The notes beneath the pieces were generated by a model. The model was not told the origin of the DNA, did not search any database, and saw nothing but the letters and a program-made list of their open reading frames with translations. Of a DNA stretch of 60,322 nt, positions 8,758 through 16,770 are shown piece by piece; the stretch's first letter is position 1, and each line of letters begins with the position of its first letter. This DNA is from an uncultured Haemophilus sp. GTDB lineage: Bacteria; Pseudomonadota; Gammaproteobacteria; Enterobacterales; Pasteurellaceae. The position numbers and the translations under genes are program-made. Location of the stretch: assembly GCA_905205995.1 (NCBI GenBank), contig CAJLFU010000007.1, positions 1 through 60,322 on the forward strand, written 5' to 3'.

Positions 8758-9762
8758 TTAATCTTCTTTAAATTCTCTCATCATTTCTTCTGCTTTTTTC
8801 ACCATTTCTGCGGAACCGATGAAAAGTGGTACACGTTGGTGAAGTTCAGTTGGTTGAATATCTAAAATTCGATTGTAACCATCAGAGGCAATACCCCCCG
8901 CTTGTTCTGCTAAGAATGCCATTGGATTGCCTTCATAAAGCAAACGAAGCTTACCATTTGGATAGTTGGTTGCACTTGGGTAAATGTAGATACCGCCTTT
9001 TAATAAGTTACGATGGAAGTCAGCCACTAATGAGCCGATATAGCGTGAAGCATAAGGACGGTTAGTTGCTTTATCTTCCTCTTGGCAGTATTTAATGTAT
9101 TTTTTTACCCCTTGTGGGAATTTGAGATATTGTCCTTCATTGATGGAATAGATTTTGCCCTCTTTTGGCATTTGCATATTTTCATGAGAAAGGCAGAATG
9201 TACCAATAGATGGGTCATAAGTGAAACCATTTACACCATGACCAGTGGTATAAACCAACATGGTAGACGAACCATACACGATGTAACCTGCAGCGACTTG
9301 TTTATTACCCGGTTGCATAAAGTCTTCTAAGGTAACAGGTGAGCCAATCGGTGAAACACGACGGTAAATAGAGAAGATTGTACCAACAGAAACGTTCACA
9401 TCAATATTAGATGAACCATCAAGTGGGTCGGTCAAAATAATATATTTTGCATTGCGAGCACGTTCAGTATCAAAAGCGATAAAGCTTTCTTCTTCCTCTG
9501 AAGCAAAACCCGCCACTTCTTCACGTGACATGAGGGCCGCATACATGGTGTTATGGGCGAATAAGTCCAATTTCATTTGGCTTTCACCTTGCACGTTTTC
9601 GACACCAGACTGACCAAGAATATTGGTTAAACCGGCTTTGTTGATATCACGATGAATGATTTTTGCTAATAAACGAATAGAAGACAAAATACCACTAAGT
9701 TCCCCTTTTGCATTTGGATACTCTGCTTGGCGTTCAACAATAAATTCACTCAATGTTTTCAT
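8758..9762 (-). CDS. fbp: Fructose-1,6-bisphosphatase class I
   Basis: A 334-residue gluconeogenic enzyme hydrolysing fructose 1,6-bisphosphate to fructose 6-phosphate, with Mg2+. Recognisable segments are HRDINKAGL (about 38), the metal site DPLDGSSNIDVNVSVGT (about 113) and the substrate-binding KLRLLYEGNPMAFL (about 270). The start at 9762 is chosen because AAGGA lies six bases upstream and it matches E. coli Fbp (MKTLGEF). The ATG at 9768 overlaps that ribosome site. A TATAAT at 9804-9809 on this strand looks like its -10, with an FNR box over its -35 region and a CRP-like site near -61, suggesting catabolite control. Confidence 0.96.
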   Translation of the reverse strand: MKTLSEFIVERQAEYPNAKGELSGILSSIRLLAKIIHRDINKAGLTNILGQSGVENVQGESQMKLDLFAHNTMYAALMSREEVAGFASEEEESFIAFDTERARNAKYIILTDPLDGSSNIDVNVSVGTIFSIYRRVSPIGSPVTLEDFMQPGNKQVAAGYIVYGSSTMLVYTTGHGVNGFTYDPSIGTFCLSHENMQMPKEGKIYSINEGQYLKFPQGVKKYIKYCQEEDKATNRPYASRYIGSLVADFHRNLLKGGIYIYPSATNYPNGKLRLLYEGNPMAFLAEQAGGIASDGYNRILDIQPTELHQRVPLFIGSAEMVKKAEEMMREFKED

Positions 9763-9803
9763 GTTCATTCCTTTTTTATAATTGTTAAATAATAGACCTC
9801 TTT

Positions 9804-9832
9804 ATTATATGGTATTTAGCACTTTTGATTGA
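9804..9832 (-). promoter_or_regulatory. Putative fbp promoter
   Basis: Read leftward, TATAAT (9809-9804) follows a 17-base spacer and a weak TCAATC -35 (9832-9827). The -35 overlaps the FNR box, so FNR bound there could hinder RNA polymerase, while the upstream CRP site lies about 61 bases before the predicted transcript start. Confidence 0.6.
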
Positions 9833-9838
9833 GATCAA
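9825..9838. promoter_or_regulatory. FNR box in the fbp/pxpB intergenic region
   Basis: TTGATTGAGATCAA matches TTGAT-N4-ATCAA at every defined position. It overlaps the predicted fbp -35 and lies roughly 90 bases upstream of the predicted pxpB transcript start. Confidence 0.75.
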
Positions 9839-9846
9839 AATGTGAA

Positions 9847-9868
9847 GAATGAGATCTTGGTCACATTT
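9847..9868. promoter_or_regulatory. CRP-like site in the fbp/pxpB intergenic region
   Basis: The 22-base site (left half AATGAGATC, right half GTCACATTT) agrees with the 22-base CRP consensus at 18 positions. Its centre (9857.5) is close to -61 from the predicted fbp start and about -64 from the predicted pxpB start, both near a class I position. Confidence 0.7.
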
Positions 9869-9886
9869 TATTTTTGATACAAAACC

Positions 9887-9914
9887 TTGACAAAACCTAT
9901 AAATATCCTTTAAA
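9887..9914 (+). promoter_or_regulatory. Putative pxpB promoter
   Basis: A perfect TTGACA (9887-9892), a 16-base spacer and TTTAAA (9909-9914). The -10 is weak, as expected for an activator-dependent promoter, and a CRP-like site lies just upstream. Confidence 0.5.
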
Positions 9915-9970
9915 AGAGAGGTGTAACAAAAAAATAACAAATAACACAACATTACACTAAAGGGTGTCCT

Positions 9971-10612
9971 ATGAATATAACCCCGATCAGCGAGTCGGCG
10001 GTGGTTTGCTCTTTACCGCCACCAGCTTCACTTCAACAACAACGTCAACTCTGGGCATTTGCCAATCAACTGCAATCTGAACAAGATATTGTAGAAGTTG
10101 TCGTGGGAATGAATAATCTCACGGTCTTCACAGATTTTTATGTCGATTTTGCTCCGCTTATTCAACGCTTGGAACAACGTTGGACAGAATTGAAAGTCTC
10201 TACTTTTCAAGGTCGTCATATCGAAATTCCGGTAATTTATGGCGGTAAATTAGGCCAAGATTTATCTGAAGTAGCCAAATTACATGACACCACGCCAGAA
10301 CGAATTGTTCAAATGCATAGCGAACCGATTTATACGGTATATATGATAGGTTTCCAACCTGGTTTTCCCTATTTAGGTGGTTTACCTGAAAACCTGCACA
10401 CGCCACGTCGTGCTGTCCCAAGAACACTTGTTCCTGCTGGTTCTGTTGGTATTGGGGGAGCTCAAACAGGCATCTATCCCTTTTCCTCTCCTGGCGGATG
10501 GCAATTAATCGGTCATACCAAGCATGCACTATTTGATAAAAAACAGGCGCAACCAACCTTATTGCAAGCAGGTGATACGGTGAAATTTGTGGTGGAGGGC
10601 ATTGAGCTATGA
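9971..10612 (+). CDS. pxpB: 5-oxoprolinase subunit PxpB (KipI/YbgJ family)
   Basis: A 213-residue subunit of the ATP-dependent 5-oxoprolinase PxpABC, which opens pyroglutamate (5-oxoproline) to glutamate. The C-terminal half has the family motif MIGFQPGFPYLGGLP (about 124-138), then TPRRAVPRTLVPAGSVGIGG and YPFSSPGGWQLIG. It is the first gene of the pxpBCA operon and overlaps pxpC by four bases (ATGA), suggesting coupled translation. E. coli PxpB is 218 residues. Older annotations call such genes allophanate hydrolase subunit 1 or kinase inhibitor KipI. Confidence 0.93.
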   Translation: MNITPISESAVVCSLPPPASLQQQRQLWAFANQLQSEQDIVEVVVGMNNLTVFTDFYVDFAPLIQRLEQRWTELKVSTFQGRHIEIPVIYGGKLGQDLSEVAKLHDTTPERIVQMHSEPIYTVYMIGFQPGFPYLGGLPENLHTPRRAVPRTLVPAGSVGIGGAQTGIYPFSSPGGWQLIGHTKHALFDKKQAQPTLLQAGDTVKFVVEGIEL

Positions 10613-11538
10613 TTCATGTTATTGATGTGCAATCCCGTGCCACAATTCAGGATTTGGGCCGTTTTGGTTTGCGTCGATTTGGGATTAGTCAATGCGGAGC
10701 AATGGATAAATTGGCGTTACGTGCTGGTAATATTTTACTAGGTAATGCAGAGGATGCCCCAGCAATTGAAGTTCCTTTAGGTGGTATCACATTGCAATTT
10801 CAGCAGGATATGAATTTTTGTGTCACCGGGGCATTTTATGAAATGGCCTTAGATGATAAACCGGTTTTTGCTTACTGGCGTTATCAGGCACGAGCGGGGC
10901 AGGTACTGAAAATGGCGCGAGCCAGAATCGGAATGTATGGTTATCTATGTGTGCAAGGTGGCATCCTATTACCCAAAGAGTTAAATTCTTGCAGTACCGA
11001 TTTACGGGCTCAAATTGGAGGAATAGAAGGGCGTTGTTTACAAGTGGGCGATCAACTGCAAACGGTAAATGATCCTATTTTGCGTAGTGAAATTGGGATT
11101 GCACCTATTCCACTTAAACATACTATTCATGCGTTACCGTCCTCTGAATATCAGGCGTTTAAACGAAAATCCCAATATTATTGGTGGAGAGGTAAATGGA
11201 CGTTGCAAAGCAGCAGTGATCGCATGGGCTATCGTTTTCAAGGGCAAAAATTAGAATTAAAGCAACCGCTGGAAATGCTTTCTCACGCGATTCAATTTGG
11301 TAGTGTGCAAGTTCCACCAAGTGGCCAACCAATTATTTTGATGGCAGATGCGCAAACTACGGGCGGTTATCCCAAAATTGCCAATGTGATCGATGCGGAT
11401 CTTGGTGCGTTGGCACAGGTACGTTTAGGTTCAACCATTCAATTTGAAGCAGTTAGTTTAGAACAGGCTGCAAAATTACGCCGCAAAAATGAGATATACC
11501 TCGATCAAATTAGGAGAATTGTTGATGAAAAAAATTGA
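10609..11538 (+). CDS. pxpC: 5-oxoprolinase subunit PxpC (KipA/YbgK family)
   Basis: A 309-residue partner of PxpB. Near the N-terminus it has RATIQDLGRFGLRRFGISQCG, shortened here to the core DLGRFGLRRFGIS, followed by GAMDKLALRAGN. Late in the protein come SDRMGYRFQG (about 203) and MADAQTTGGYPKIANV (about 245), all typical of biotin-dependent carboxylase-like KipA proteins. Its start overlaps pxpB by four bases, and its last 14 bases overlap pxpA, so the three subunits are probably made in step. E. coli PxpC is 310 residues. Confidence 0.93.
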   Translation: MIHVIDVQSRATIQDLGRFGLRRFGISQCGAMDKLALRAGNILLGNAEDAPAIEVPLGGITLQFQQDMNFCVTGAFYEMALDDKPVFAYWRYQARAGQVLKMARARIGMYGYLCVQGGILLPKELNSCSTDLRAQIGGIEGRCLQVGDQLQTVNDPILRSEIGIAPIPLKHTIHALPSSEYQAFKRKSQYYWWRGKWTLQSSSDRMGYRFQGQKLELKQPLEMLSHAIQFGSVQVPPSGQPIILMADAQTTGGYPKIANVIDADLGALAQVRLGSTIQFEAVSLEQAAKLRRKNEIYLDQIRRIVDEKN

Positions 11539-12262
11539 TTTAAATGGTGATATTGCTGAAGGCTTTCCTTTTGATGAGGCATTATTGAAATTGCTTTCTT
11601 CCGCCAATATTGCTTGTGGTTTACATGCTGGTGGAGCAAAAGAAATGCAAAGTGCGGTCAGATTTGCGAAAGAAAATCAGGTACGTATAGGGGCTCATCC
11701 AGGCTTCCCTGATCGAGAAAACTTCGGGCGTACTCAAATGGATTTACCTGAACAGGAATTAATTGCGCATTTGCGCTATCAGCTTGGTGCCTTAAAAGCA
11801 ATTTGTGATGGTGAAGGTGTGACAATGAGTTATGTTAAACCTCACGGTGCTTTATACAATCAAGCTGCGAAAGATGAAAAGCTAGCCCGTTCAATTGCAC
11901 AAACAATTCGTCAATTTGATTCTAATTTAAAATTAATGGGATTGGCGGGTAGCTTAATGTTACGCGTAGCTGAGGAAGAAGGTTTACAAACCATTTCTGA
12001 AGTGTTTGCGGATCGCCATTATATGCCTGATGGGAGTTTAGTACCTCGTTCGCAACCGAATGCAATGGTGGAGTCTGATGAGGAAGCCATTCAACAAGTG
12101 TTACAAATGGTAACAGAAGGTCAAGTCAATGCAATTGATGGGAGCCTTGTGCCTGTGAAAGCAGAAAGTATCTGTTTACATGGCGATAATCAACATTCTC
12201 TACAATTTGCGGCACGCATCGTGGAAGAATTAGAAAAAAATTATATAACAATAGCGGCATAA
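11525..12262 (+). CDS. pxpA: 5-oxoprolinase subunit PxpA (LamB/YcsF family)
   Basis: A 245-residue protein with the LamB/YcsF fold. Motifs are DLNGDIAEGF at the start, SANIACGLHAGG (about 37), IGAHPGFPDRENFGR (about 62), YVKPHGALYNQA (about 106), EVFADRHYMPDGSLVPR (about 160) and ICLHGDN (about 220). The frame can be read from 11489, but ATG at 11525 follows AGGAG and gives the E. coli length (244). It overlaps the end of pxpC by 14 bases. It works with PxpB and PxpC to hydrolyse 5-oxoproline using ATP. One USS lies inside the gene near 11650. Confidence 0.94.
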   Translation: MKKIDLNGDIAEGFPFDEALLKLLSSANIACGLHAGGAKEMQSAVRFAKENQVRIGAHPGFPDRENFGRTQMDLPEQELIAHLRYQLGALKAICDGEGVTMSYVKPHGALYNQAAKDEKLARSIAQTIRQFDSNLKLMGLAGSLMLRVAEEEGLQTISEVFADRHYMPDGSLVPRSQPNAMVESDEEAIQQVLQMVTEGQVNAIDGSLVPVKAESICLHGDNQHSLQFAARIVEELEKNYITIAA

Positions 12263-12310
12263 CCCGAACAAATCTAACACACAACATCAACTTAACAAGG
12301 GAGGTGCTTT

Positions 12311-13504
12311 ATGGCATCAATCAATCACCGCCGAAATGCAGTGCTGGGGGCGGCGTTTTTAATGGCGACTTCAGCAATTGGTCCTGGTTTTTTAACTCAA
12401 ACTGCAACCTTTACAAACACCTTATTAGCCAGTTTTGGCTTTGTGATTTTATTATCGATTTTGTTAGATATTGGTGCTCAGCTTAATATTTGGCGAATAG
12501 TGGTGGTGTCGGGAAAACGAGCACAGGATATTTCTAATGCTGTTTTTCCAGGCGCGGGCTATTTTCTTGCATCGCTTATCGTGATGGGAGGGTTGGCTTT
12601 TAATATTGGTAATGTAGGGGGCGCAGGCCTAGGGCTTAATTCTATCTTTGGTATCGCCCCAGAAACAGGAGCTGTTATCAGTGGCATCATTGCAATTTTA
12701 ATTTTTTTACGTAAAGAAGCAGGATTGTTAATGGATCGCTTTGCCCAACTAATGGGTTTTATTATGATTGCACTGACTTTGTATGTCATGTTTAAAACAG
12801 AACCGCCAGTGGTAGAAGCAGCATACCGTACCTTTATTCCAGAGCAAATTGATCCTATCGCAATTGTGACATTAGTTGGAGGAACCGTAGGGGGATATAT
12901 TACCTTTGCTGGCGCTCACCGCTTACTAGACGCGGGGATCCAAGGTGAAAAAGCGATGGCTGAAGTGAGTCGTAGCTCTGTATCGGCTATTTTAATCGCC
13001 TCTACTATGCGTGTTGTACTATTCCTTGCAGTGCTCGGTATTGTCGCCAAAGGAATTCCGCTCAATCCTAAAAATCCAGCAGAAACGCCTTTCGAATACG
13101 TGGCAGGGCATTTTGGTCAAATCTTATTTGGAATAGTGATTTGGGCTGCTTCTATCACGTCAGTTATTGGGGCCGCTTATACATCGGTATCATTCCTCAC
13201 GAGCCTTTGTCCGACAATTGAACGAAATAGAAACTGTTGGATTATTGGGTTTATTGTGGTTTCTACAGCAGTTCTTGTTACTGTTGGGAAACCTGCTGCT
13301 GTACTCGTTTTTGTGGGAACCCTAAATGGTTTAATTTTACCAATAGCACTAGCCTTGATTTTATTAGCCGCTTATCGAAGCAATATTGTTGGTAGCTATA
13401 AACACCCAATTTGTTTAGCTTTTGCTGGCTGGTTTGTAGTAATAATCATGGCAATATTAAGTGGAAAAACGATTATTTCTTATGTATCCAGTTTTGTAAG
13501 TTAG
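12311..13504 (+). CDS. Nramp-like membrane transporter (YcsG type) in the 5-oxoprolinase operon
   Basis: A 397-residue protein with about ten or eleven membrane helices and an Nramp/MntH-like fold. In true Nramp metal transporters helix 1 carries DPGN and helix 6 MPH. Here the equivalent places read SAIGPGFLTQ (about 20) and ITFAGAHRL (about 195), so the metal-binding Asp, Asn and Met are absent. It starts 48 bases after pxpA behind a strong GGGAGGTG ribosome site and is probably co-transcribed with pxpBCA. B. subtilis ycsG has a similar setting beside ycsF and kipIA. I infer a non-metal substrate, perhaps 5-oxoproline; this is not shown. A paired-USS terminator ends the unit. Confidence 0.8.
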   Translation: MASINHRRNAVLGAAFLMATSAIGPGFLTQTATFTNTLLASFGFVILLSILLDIGAQLNIWRIVVVSGKRAQDISNAVFPGAGYFLASLIVMGGLAFNIGNVGGAGLGLNSIFGIAPETGAVISGIIAILIFLRKEAGLLMDRFAQLMGFIMIALTLYVMFKTEPPVVEAAYRTFIPEQIDPIAIVTLVGGTVGGYITFAGAHRLLDAGIQGEKAMAEVSRSSVSAILIASTMRVVLFLAVLGIVAKGIPLNPKNPAETPFEYVAGHFGQILFGIVIWAASITSVIGAAYTSVSFLTSLCPTIERNRNCWIIGFIVVSTAVLVTVGKPAAVLVFVGTLNGLILPIALALILLAAYRSNIVGSYKHPICLAFAGWFVVIIMAILSGKTIISYVSSFVS

Positions 13505-13519
13505 TTTTTATTTCAAACT

Positions 13520-13558
13520 AAAGTGCGGTTAGATATGACCGCACTTTTCTTTTTTTTT
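13520..13558 (+). terminator. Paired-USS terminator ending the pxp operon
   Basis: AAAGTGCGGT (13520-13529) pairs with ACCGCACTTT (13538-13547), followed by a long pyrimidine run rich in T (13547-13558). Confidence 0.85.
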
Positions 13559-13613
13559 AATTCTTTACATCAATTCTATTCATATAAAATCACAATAAAA
13601 TTCACATCCATCT

Positions 13614-13642
13614 AGACGTCTAAATCTTTAATGAAGACGTTA
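13614..13642 (+). promoter_or_regulatory. MetJ operator-like repeats upstream of the MetE-like gene
   Basis: A perfect met box AGACGTCT is at 13614-13621, with a weaker box directly before it (ATCCATCT, 13606-13613). A further AGACGTTA occurs at 13635-13642, though not in 8-base register. MetJ binds tandem 8-base boxes of this consensus, and the downstream gene encodes a methionine-synthase-like enzyme, so methionine repression is plausible. Confidence 0.6.
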
Positions 13643-13693
13643 ATTTTGTTACACTCAGTCCATCTTAAAATTAATTAAATATAGGAAAGCAAA

Positions 13694-14839
13694 ATGAGTA
13701 AACTTTTTCCAAATGCCACTATTCGTACTTCTGCGCCATATCGTTTTGATATTGTAGGCAGTTTTTTACGTCCTGAGGCTTTAAAACAGGCTCGTCATCA
13801 ATGTAGTTGTGGCGATATTTCTTGTGCGGATCTAACGCAAGTTGAAGATGCAGAAATTGCAAAATTGGTAGAGCATCAAAAAAATGTCGGATTGCATGCA
13901 GTGACTGATGGTGAATTTCGTCGTACTTTTTGGCATTTAGATTTCTTAGCTGCATTAGATGGTGTGAAAGAAGTAGATGCTGAAAAATTCTCAGTGCAAT
14001 TTAAACACGATAATGTCCGTCCAAAAACGTTAAAAATTGTGGATAAAATTGGTTTTTCAGAGAGCCATCCTTTTGTTGAACATTACCGTTCATTACAAAA
14101 AATAGCAGGGGAGACTGAAGTCAAATTAACGATTCCTTCTCCGTCTATGCTCCATTTAATTTGTACAGTACGTGCCACAGATTATCAGCCGATTGAACGT
14201 TATGAAGATAACAATCAGTTGTTATTAGATGATATTGCCGATGCTTATATTGACGCAATGAATATATTTTATAAATTAGGCTGCCGTAACTTACAGTTGG
14301 ATGATACAAGTTGGGGGGAATTCTGTGCGGAAGATAAGCGTAAAACCTATACAGAGCGTGGTTTAGATTTAGATCAAATTGCCAAAGATTATGTGTATAT
14401 GTTAAACAAAATCGTGGCAGCGAAACCAGCTGATTTAGCGATTACAATGCATATTTGTCGTGGTAATTTCCGTTCAACTTGGTTCTCTGCTGGTGGTTAT
14501 GAGCCTATCGCAGAAACCTTATTTGGACACTGTAATGTGGACGGTTTCTTCTTGGAGTATGACAGTGATCGTGCAGGTGATTTCAAACCTTTACGCTTTA
14601 TTAAAAATCAACAAGTAGTGTTAGGATTAATCACCTCTAAATCGGGCGAGTTAGAAAACCGTGATGAAATTATTGCCCGTATTAAAGAAGCTGCACAATA
14701 TGTGGATATCAATCAACTTTGCTTAAGCCCACAATGTGGTTTTGCTTCAACGGAAGAGGGTAATATCCTGACTGAAGAACAACAATGGAAAAAACTCGAA
14801 TTTATCCGTAGTATCGTGGAAGAAGTTTGGGGTAAATAA
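13694..14839 (+). CDS. MetE C-domain-like methyltransferase (cobalamin-independent methionine synthase II family)
   Basis: A 381-residue protein resembling the C-terminal catalytic half of MetE, like the short YxjG/YxjH type of Bacillus. Likely zinc ligands are the His and Cys of MHICRGNFRSTWF (about 256-260), a following Glu and the Cys of LSPQCGFAST (about 342). VTDGEFRRTFWHLDF (about 73) is a family segment. Such proteins move a methyl group to homocysteine, but the donor of this short class (methylcobalamin, a methylated thiol or methyl-folate) is not settled. A MetJ-like operator about 50-80 bases upstream supports a role in methionine supply. It stands alone between terminators. Confidence 0.8.
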   Translation: MSKLFPNATIRTSAPYRFDIVGSFLRPEALKQARHQCSCGDISCADLTQVEDAEIAKLVEHQKNVGLHAVTDGEFRRTFWHLDFLAALDGVKEVDAEKFSVQFKHDNVRPKTLKIVDKIGFSESHPFVEHYRSLQKIAGETEVKLTIPSPSMLHLICTVRATDYQPIERYEDNNQLLLDDIADAYIDAMNIFYKLGCRNLQLDDTSWGEFCAEDKRKTYTERGLDLDQIAKDYVYMLNKIVAAKPADLAITMHICRGNFRSTWFSAGGYEPIAETLFGHCNVDGFFLEYDSDRAGDFKPLRFIKNQQVVLGLITSKSGELENRDEIIARIKEAAQYVDINQLCLSPQCGFASTEEGNILTEEQQWKKLEFIRSIVEEVWGK

Positions 14840-14856
14840 TTTCAAATTGGAATGTA

Positions 14857-14893
14857 AAAGAGATAATCGTTAAGATGGTTATCTCTTTTTTTC
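14857..14893 (+). terminator. Terminator of the MetE-like gene
   Basis: An 11-bp stem of AAAAGAGATAA (14857-14867) and TTATCTCTTTT (14879-14889), followed by further T residues. Confidence 0.8.
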
Positions 14894-14895
14894 AT

Positions 14896-14925
14896 AAAAG
14901 TGCGGTTAAAAATGACCGCACTTTT
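14896..14925. terminator. Paired-USS hairpin between convergent genes
   Basis: AAAAGTGCGGT (14896-14906) and ACCGCACTTTT (14915-14925) are perfect inverted copies. The hairpin lies between two other terminator-like hairpins and could back up either direction. Confidence 0.65.
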
Positions 14926-14934
14926 ACATAATAA

Positions 14935-14960
14935 AAAAGGAAGTCGATAGACTTCCTTTT
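14935..14960 (-). terminator. Terminator of lysS
   Basis: An 11-bp stem of AAAAGGAAGTC (14935-14945) and GACTTCCTTTT (14950-14960) with a GATA loop. Read leftward from lysS, the stem ends in a T-run. Confidence 0.8.
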
Positions 14961-14977
14961 ATGGTATTTCAATTTAA

Positions 14978-16486
14978 TTATTTTTGACGCATTGCAGGGA
15001 AGAGAATCACATCACGGATAGATGGTGCGTTAGCATAAAGCATTGCTAAGCGGTCGATACCTAAACCTTCACCAGCTGTTGGTGGTAAACCGTGTTCAAG
15101 TGCCACAACGAAGTCATCATCTTTAAACATTGCTTCATCGTCACCCGCTTCTTTTGCTGCCACTTGTGCATCAAAACGTTCATTTTGGTCTTCGGCATCG
15201 TTTAATTCTGAGAAGCCGTTACCAATTTCACGACCACCGATGAACAATTCAAAACGGTCAGTTACTTCTGGATTTTCATCATTACGACGTGCAAGTGGTG
15301 AAATCTCTGCTGGATGTGCCATTAAGAAGGTTGGTTGAATTAAGTGATGCTCAGCTACTTCTTCAAAGATCGCATTCACGATAGAGCCTAAGCCCCAAGA
15401 TTTTTGTACTTCGATACCCAAGCGTTCAGCGGTTGCTTTTGCACGATCGAAGTCATAAAGATCTTCTTTTACGATACCTTTATCTGCACCGTATTTAATG
15501 GTTGCATCATGTAATGTGATACGCTCAAATGGTTTGCCAAAGTCAAATTCTAAATCACCGTATTTCACAATGGTTGTACCAAGAATATCCATCGCGAGTT
15601 TGCGTAGTAATTCTTCGGTGTTATCCATTAAATCATGATAATCCGCATAAGCTTGGTAGTATTCAAGCATGGTGAATTCTGGATTGTGGCGAACAGAAAC
15701 CCCTTCATTACGGAAGTTACGGTTTAATTCGAATACACGTTCAAAACCACCAACCACTAAACGTTTTAAGTAAAGCTCTGGTGCAATACGAAGATACATA
15801 TCTACATCTAACGCATTGTGGTGAGTGATAAATGGACGAGCAGATGCACCGCCTGGAATCACTTGTAGCATAGGGGTTTCCACTTCCATGAAACCTTTAG
15901 AAATAAAGAATTCGCGAATACCCGCAATCACTTTTGAACGAATAATAAATGTGCGGCGAGATTCTTCATTAGAAATTAAATCTAAGTAACGTTGGCGGTA
16001 ACGTGCCTCCATGTCGGTTAAACCATGGAATTTGTTTGGTAATGGACGAAGTGCTTTGGTTAAAAGTTGAACTTCCGTTGTTTTGATGGTTAATTCATTG
16101 GTTTTGGTTTTGAAAAGTGTACCTTTCACCCCAATGATATCACCTAAATCCCAGTTGCCTACATCTTCGGCATAAACGCCTTCAGGAAGGTTATCACGAG
16201 CAACATATAATTGGATTTTGCCACTCATATCTTGCAAGGTAATAAAGGTGGCTTTACCCATTGCACGACGAGTCATAATACGACCTGCAACGGCAACTTC
16301 AATCGCTTTTTCTTTTAATACTTCACCATCTTCGGCTTCGTACTTATCATGTAAATCTTGAGCAAGGGCGTCACGACGGAATTGATTCGGAAACGCATTA
16401 CCTTTTGCACGTAATGCGGCTAATTTTTCACGGCGAACGAGCATTTCGCCATTGAGATCTAATTCTTTCACTTCTTGTTCTGACAT
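14978..16486 (-). CDS. lysS: Lysyl-tRNA synthetase, class II
   Basis: A 502-residue class IIb aminoacyl-tRNA synthetase that charges tRNA-Lys. An N-terminal OB-fold anticodon-binding domain (about 65-165, VAVAGRIMTRRAMGKATF) precedes the catalytic core. Motif 2 is FRNEGVSVRHNPEFTMLEYY (about 260) and motif 3 is GLGIDRLAMLYAN (about 475). The start is supported by an AGG-containing ribosome site (AGGTAAAGGAT). In many gamma-proteobacteria prfB precedes lysS; here the next gene upstream is nrdB, with a 284-base gap and its own terminator, so lysS has its own promoter. Confidence 0.97.
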   Translation of the reverse strand: MSEQEVKELDLNGEMLVRREKLAALRAKGNAFPNQFRRDALAQDLHDKYEAEDGEVLKEKAIEVAVAGRIMTRRAMGKATFITLQDMSGKIQLYVARDNLPEGVYAEDVGNWDLGDIIGVKGTLFKTKTNELTIKTTEVQLLTKALRPLPNKFHGLTDMEARYRQRYLDLISNEESRRTFIIRSKVIAGIREFFISKGFMEVETPMLQVIPGGASARPFITHHNALDVDMYLRIAPELYLKRLVVGGFERVFELNRNFRNEGVSVRHNPEFTMLEYYQAYADYHDLMDNTEELLRKLAMDILGTTIVKYGDLEFDFGKPFERITLHDATIKYGADKGIVKEDLYDFDRAKATAERLGIEVQKSWGLGSIVNAIFEEVAEHHLIQPTFLMAHPAEISPLARRNDENPEVTDRFELFIGGREIGNGFSELNDAEDQNERFDAQVAAKEAGDDEAMFKDDDFVVALEHGLPPTAGEGLGIDRLAMLYANAPSIRDVILFPAMRQK

Positions 16487-16700
16487 ATCCTTTACCTCGC
16501 TAGTTTGTAATTAGAATGTGATTTATTGAAAATAAAAAGGTTTCTTCTATTCTACCCATAGCATTGTTTTTTGTTAAGCCTTTTTTAATGAAGTCATCTG
16601 TTTTATAGGGAAAGCGTTGGTGATAAATGCAGGAAAGCAAAATTGTGCTATTTTTTTAATCAACGCGTTTATCATCATGCCTTGATATTCATACAAACAA

Positions 16701-16755
16701 AAAGAGCGGTCAATTTTTCAGAGGTTTTAAACGCTGAAAATACTGACCGCTCTTT
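16701..16755 (-). terminator. Variant-USS hairpin terminator after nrdB
   Basis: AAAGAGCGGTCA (16701-16712) pairs with TGACCGCTCTTT (16744-16755), with a second nested stem TTTTCAG (16715-16721) / CTGAAAA (16734-16740). The arms read AAGAGCGGT, one base away from the USS core AAGTGCGGT. The rest of the lysS-nrdB gap (16487-16770) shows nothing further that I can assign. Confidence 0.75.
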
Positions 16756-16770
16756 GCGTAGAATGATTAA

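Noticed and set aside
9841..9865. TGTGA at 9841-9845 paired with TCACA at 9861-9865 as a CRP site
   Set aside because: Spacing is 15 bases rather than 6; the site at 9847-9868 fits properly.
12311..13504. Manganese transporter MntH
   Set aside because: DPGN and MPH metal-binding motifs are missing and the operon context is 5-oxoproline use.
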